This document shows positions 7,262 through 8,739 of a stretch of 8,739 bases of DNA, piece by piece (the first letter of the stretch is position 1; each line of letters opens with the position of its first letter). The translations under genes and the position numbers were made by a program. Under the pieces are notes generated by a model. The model had not been told where the DNA came from and ran no database searches. It was given only the letters and a program-made list of their open reading frames with translations. This DNA comes from an uncultured Clostridia bacterium. Its GTDB lineage: Bacteria > Bacillota > Clostridia > Oscillospirales > Butyricicoccaceae. The stretch lies in NCBI GenBank assembly GCA_947856675.1, contig CANUCM010000025.1, positions 1-8,739 on the forward strand, in the 5' to 3' direction.

Positions 7262-7352
7262 GGCGGAGTAGGAGGGATTCGAACCCTCGGACGGCTTTTG
7301 ACCGTCACACGATTTCCAGTCGTGCTCGTTATGACCTCTTCGATACTGCTGC
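7261..7352 (-). tRNA. tRNA-Ser (anticodon GGA), acceptor stem mismatched
   Basis: The - strand folds as a 92-nt class II tRNA: positions 8-9 TA, D arm closed by TCG/CGA, a 5-bp anticodon stem CACGA/TCGTG around loop CTGGAAA (anticodon GGA), a long variable arm with stem GACGG/CCGTC typical of serine tRNAs, T arm GAGGG-TTCGAAT-CCCTC, discriminator G, and an encoded CCA. It decodes UCC/UCU. The oddity is the acceptor stem. The 5' strand GCAGCAG against the 3' strand CTACTCC pairs at only 5 of 7 positions, with C2-C71 and C5-A68 mismatched, whereas GGAGTAG would pair fully. It may be a decayed copy, a chimera formed by recombination or assembly, or may carry sequence errors. The rest of the fold is intact and it has a strong promoter. 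Confidence 0.9.
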
Positions 7353-7394
7353 ATGATATGTTGCCGTGGAGCCAAAGGCTCAACAGCGAGGATG

Positions 7395-7423
7395 ATTATA
7401 CATGATTTGCAGCTGGAAGTCAA
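7395..7423 (-). promoter_or_regulatory. Promoter of tRNA-Ser
   Basis: On the - strand, TTGACT (plus 7418-7423), a 17-nt spacer and a perfect TATAAT (plus 7395-7400) are nearly consensus, as expected for a stable RNA gene. The start would fall near 7388, leaving a precursor leader of about 36 nt before the mature tRNA 5' end at 7352. Confidence 0.85.
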
Positions 7424-7474
7424 GAGAAAATTCTCCAAATCCCGCCGGATTTTTTGCCGGCCCCCGCAGACGCC

Positions 7475-7509
7475 CAAAAGCCCGGCGGGCGCGCTCTGCC
7501 CGCCGGGCT
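7475..7509 (-). terminator. Terminator of the 56-residue protein gene
   Basis: The 12-bp stem AGCCCGGCGGGC (7479-7490) with GCCCGCCGGGCT (7498-7509) and a 7-nt loop lies 13 nt past the stop codon on the - strand. The T run on that strand is short (TTTT), so termination may be incomplete despite the very stable stem. Leak-through would run towards the tRNA-Ser promoter. Confidence 0.72.
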
Positions 7510-7522
7510 CGGAGCGGCGTCC

Positions 7523-7693
7523 TTACCGCCCCAGGGTGTGCTTGACGGAGGCGGCGGCATTGTCCACCACATCCGTGACGGCCTGCATGGTCTTGCCGGC
7601 TTTGGTCCGTTTGCCCTTGGCGGTGCGCAGAGCCATGTCTGCCGCCGCGCCGGCCACCATGCCCAGAGCCATACCCTTGACGAATCCCTTCAT
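7523..7693 (-). CDS. Small Gly/Ala-rich protein, 56 residues, unknown function
   Basis: This reading frame encodes a 56-residue protein. Its N-terminal half is a glycine/alanine-rich hydrophobic stretch (KGFVKGMALGMVAGAAADMA) and its C-terminal half is a basic to amphipathic helix (KGKRTKAGKTMQAVTDVVDN, then AAASVKHTLGR). The pattern of one short small-residue helix plus a charged tail is reminiscent of YtxH-like small envelope proteins of Firmicutes, and I recall similar short hypothetical proteins in Clostridia; that is memory, not a search. AGGAGG lies at plus 7703-7708. An in-frame ATG at 7702 immediately touches it with no spacing, so the ATG at 7693, 9 nt after AGGAGG, is the better start. 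A stable hairpin terminator follows the stop. A -10-like TATACT (plus 7722-7727) lies upstream but without a clear -35. Function unknown; possibly membrane-associated. Confidence 0.78.
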   Translation of the reverse strand: MKGFVKGMALGMVAGAAADMALRTAKGKRTKAGKTMQAVTDVVDNAAASVKHTLGR

Positions 7694-7770
7694 ACCATTC
7701 ATCCTCCTCTCGTCCGCAGCTAGTATAGCCGCCAGCGGAGAAAATACCCGCGCCGCCGGGACTTTTTTAT

Positions 7771-7799
7771 TTGCTAAATGCTGGCATATCCTTTATACT
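7771..7799 (+). promoter_or_regulatory. Promoter of the phosphatase-GNAT gene
   Basis: TTGCTA (7771-7776), a 17-nt spacer and TATACT (7794-7799) form a good SigA-like promoter reading rightward. The start would be near 7806, about 26 nt before the ATG at 7832, leaving just enough leader for the ribosome site AAGGAAGG (7818-7825). Confidence 0.72.
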
Positions 7800-7831
7800 G
7801 GTGGTACCGATGAAAATAAGGAAGGTGTCCC

Positions 7832-8739
7832 ATGACGACCAAAATTTTCCTGGTGCGCCACGCCGAGGCGGAGGGGAACCTCTTCCGGGTGGCCCACGGC
7901 CAGTACGACAGCAATCTCACCCCCCGGGGCTACCGGCAGCTCCACTATTTGCGGGAGCGGTTCCGGGGGGAGAAGCTGGACGCGGTGTATGGCAGCGACC
8001 TGACGAGGACCCACGCCACCGCCTCCGCTCTGTATGTCCCCCGGGGACTGGACTTCCGGCCGGAGCCCCGGCTCCGGGAGGTCCGGTTGGGGGACTGGGA
8101 GGAGCGTACCTGGGCGGAGATCTCCCGGGCGGACCGGCGGATGTACGAGGATTTCAATAAGCGTCCCCACCTCTGGCGTGTGGAGGGGGCGGAGACCTTC
8201 GCCCAGGTCCGGGACCGGATGGTGGCCGCGGTGCGGGACATCGCGGCGGCACACCCCGGCGGGACCGTGGCCGCGACTAGCCACGGCGCCGCACTGCGGA
8301 CTCTGCTGGGGACTCTGGAGGGCATGACCCTGGAGGAGATCGGCGGGAGCGGCCACAGTGACAACACCGCCGTCAGCCTGCTGGAGGTGGAAGGGGAGAG
8401 GATCCAGGTGGTGTTCCGGGACGACAACAGCCATGTGCCGGCGGAGGCCTCCACCTTCCGCCGCCAGAGCTGGTTCAAGGAGGGACCCGCCGCCGAGGAG
8501 CCGGGGCTGTGGTTCCCCGCCCTCCGGCAGGAGGGAGACGCCCAGGTCCTGGACGGGATGCTGGGGGAGGTCCAGGCGGGCCGGGTGGCCTGGATGGTGG
8601 GAGAGAGTACCCTATCTCTGACGGATTTCACCATCCTTCCGGACCTTCGGGGGCGGCACCTGGGGGTGCAGCTCCTGGGGCAGGCGGTCAAATACGCCCG
8701 GCGGCAGGGGCGGTATGCTTTGACCTTGGCCTGCTCCGC
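7832..8739 (+). CDS. Histidine phosphatase-GNAT acetyltransferase fusion (3' end outside window)
   Basis: The frame is open from ATG 7832 to the window edge (302 codons in view, no stop), with AAGGAAGG at 7818-7825 as ribosome site. Residues 1-200 form a histidine-phosphatase (phosphoglycerate mutase-like) domain: FLVRHAEAEGN at 6-16 with the phospho-accepting His10, LTPRGYRQ, SDLTRTHATA at 55-64, LREVRLGDWEE with acid Glu83, and TSHGAALR at 149-156 with the second catalytic His151. After a linker, residues about 230-302 look like a GNAT N-acetyltransferase: LSLTDFTILPDLRGRHLGVQ holds the acetyl-CoA loop R-G-R-H-L-G. The phosphatase RHG motif reads RHA. Substrates cannot be predicted; the domain covers sugar-phosphate, nucleotide and cobalamin-pathway phosphatases. 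Codon use is strikingly different from the left half (26 of 34 Arg codons CGG; Glu almost always GAG). Confidence 0.86.
   Translation, partial: MTTKIFLVRHAEAEGNLFRVAHGQYDSNLTPRGYRQLHYLRERFRGEKLDAVYGSDLTRTHATASALYVPRGLDFRPEPRLREVRLGDWEERTWAEISRADRRMYEDFNKRPHLWRVEGAETFAQVRDRMVAAVRDIAAAHPGGTVAATSHGAALRTLLGTLEGMTLEEIGGSGHSDNTAVSLLEVEGERIQVVFRDDNSHVPAEASTFRRQSWFKEGPAAEEPGLWFPALRQEGDAQVLDGMLGEVQAGRVAWMVGESTLSLTDFTILPDLRGRHLGVQLLGQAVKYARRQGRYALTLACS

Noticed and set aside
7437..7455. Small hairpin AAATCC/GGATTT followed by T residues
   Set aside because: The stem is 6 bp with half A-T pairs, and no + strand transcript is expected to end there. Too weak to call a terminator.
7722..7727. TATACT -10-like box upstream of the 56-residue gene on the - strand
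   Set aside because: No acceptable -35 sequence occurs 16-18 nt upstream, so it was not listed as a promoter, although the gene needs one somewhere in this spacer.
7353..7835. A 160-codon open frame on the + strand
   Set aside because: It covers the tRNA promoter, a terminator and the small gene on the opposite strand, and runs into the phosphatase promoter. No ribosome site or conserved pattern was seen.

Overview
The window looks like a chromosome segment from a GC-rich member of the Clostridia, most likely the Oscillospiraceae/Ruminococcaceae group. The reasons are strong AGGAGG-type ribosome binding sites, an acetyl-type diaminopimelate pathway (DapH), S-layer-homology and DHHW-type cell-wall proteins, TmcAL next to acetate kinase, and Rho-independent terminators with long T tails. 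No database search was possible, so the lineage is inferred from gene content.

Left part (1-2689, + strand): a compact lysine/diaminopimelate operon. It holds the 3' end of an aspartokinase gene, then dapA, dapB and dapH, with gaps of 12 and 46 nt and finally an ATGA overlap. A strong terminator closes it. The steps run from aspartate phosphorylation (aspartate semialdehyde dehydrogenase is not in view) to N-acetylated tetrahydrodipicolinate, feeding lysine and peptidoglycan synthesis.

Middle (2690-7261): a 630-residue secreted protein (signal peptide, SLH repeats, DUF4358-like region, DHHW/AlgX-like C-terminal domain) converges on ackA (acetate kinase, - strand) at a shared bidirectional terminator. 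ackA is divergent from tmcAL (tRNA-Met cytidine acetate ligase, + strand). The 126-nt ackA/tmcAL spacer holds two good sigma-70-type promoters that point towards each other. tmcAL ends at another bidirectional terminator that abuts the 3' end of a tRNA-Ser(GGA) gene on the - strand.

Right part (7262-8739): the tRNA-Ser has two mismatches in its acceptor stem but a near-consensus promoter. Beyond it lie a 56-residue glycine/alanine-rich small protein gene (- strand) and, divergently, the start of a histidine phosphatase-GNAT fusion gene that runs off the window and so has no stop here. Its codon use differs sharply from the left side: 26 of 34 Arg codons are CGG, against 1 of 17 in dapA. Together with the mismatched tRNA, this suggests a junction at or near the tRNA gene, either horizontal transfer/recombination or an assembly join.

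The most rewarding points are the SLH-DUF4358-DHHW fusion, the mismatched tRNA-Ser at a codon-usage break, the phosphatase-acetyltransferase fusion, and the facing ackA/tmcAL promoters linking two acetate-using enzymes. I see no CRISPR array, insertion sequence, phage gene or riboswitch.
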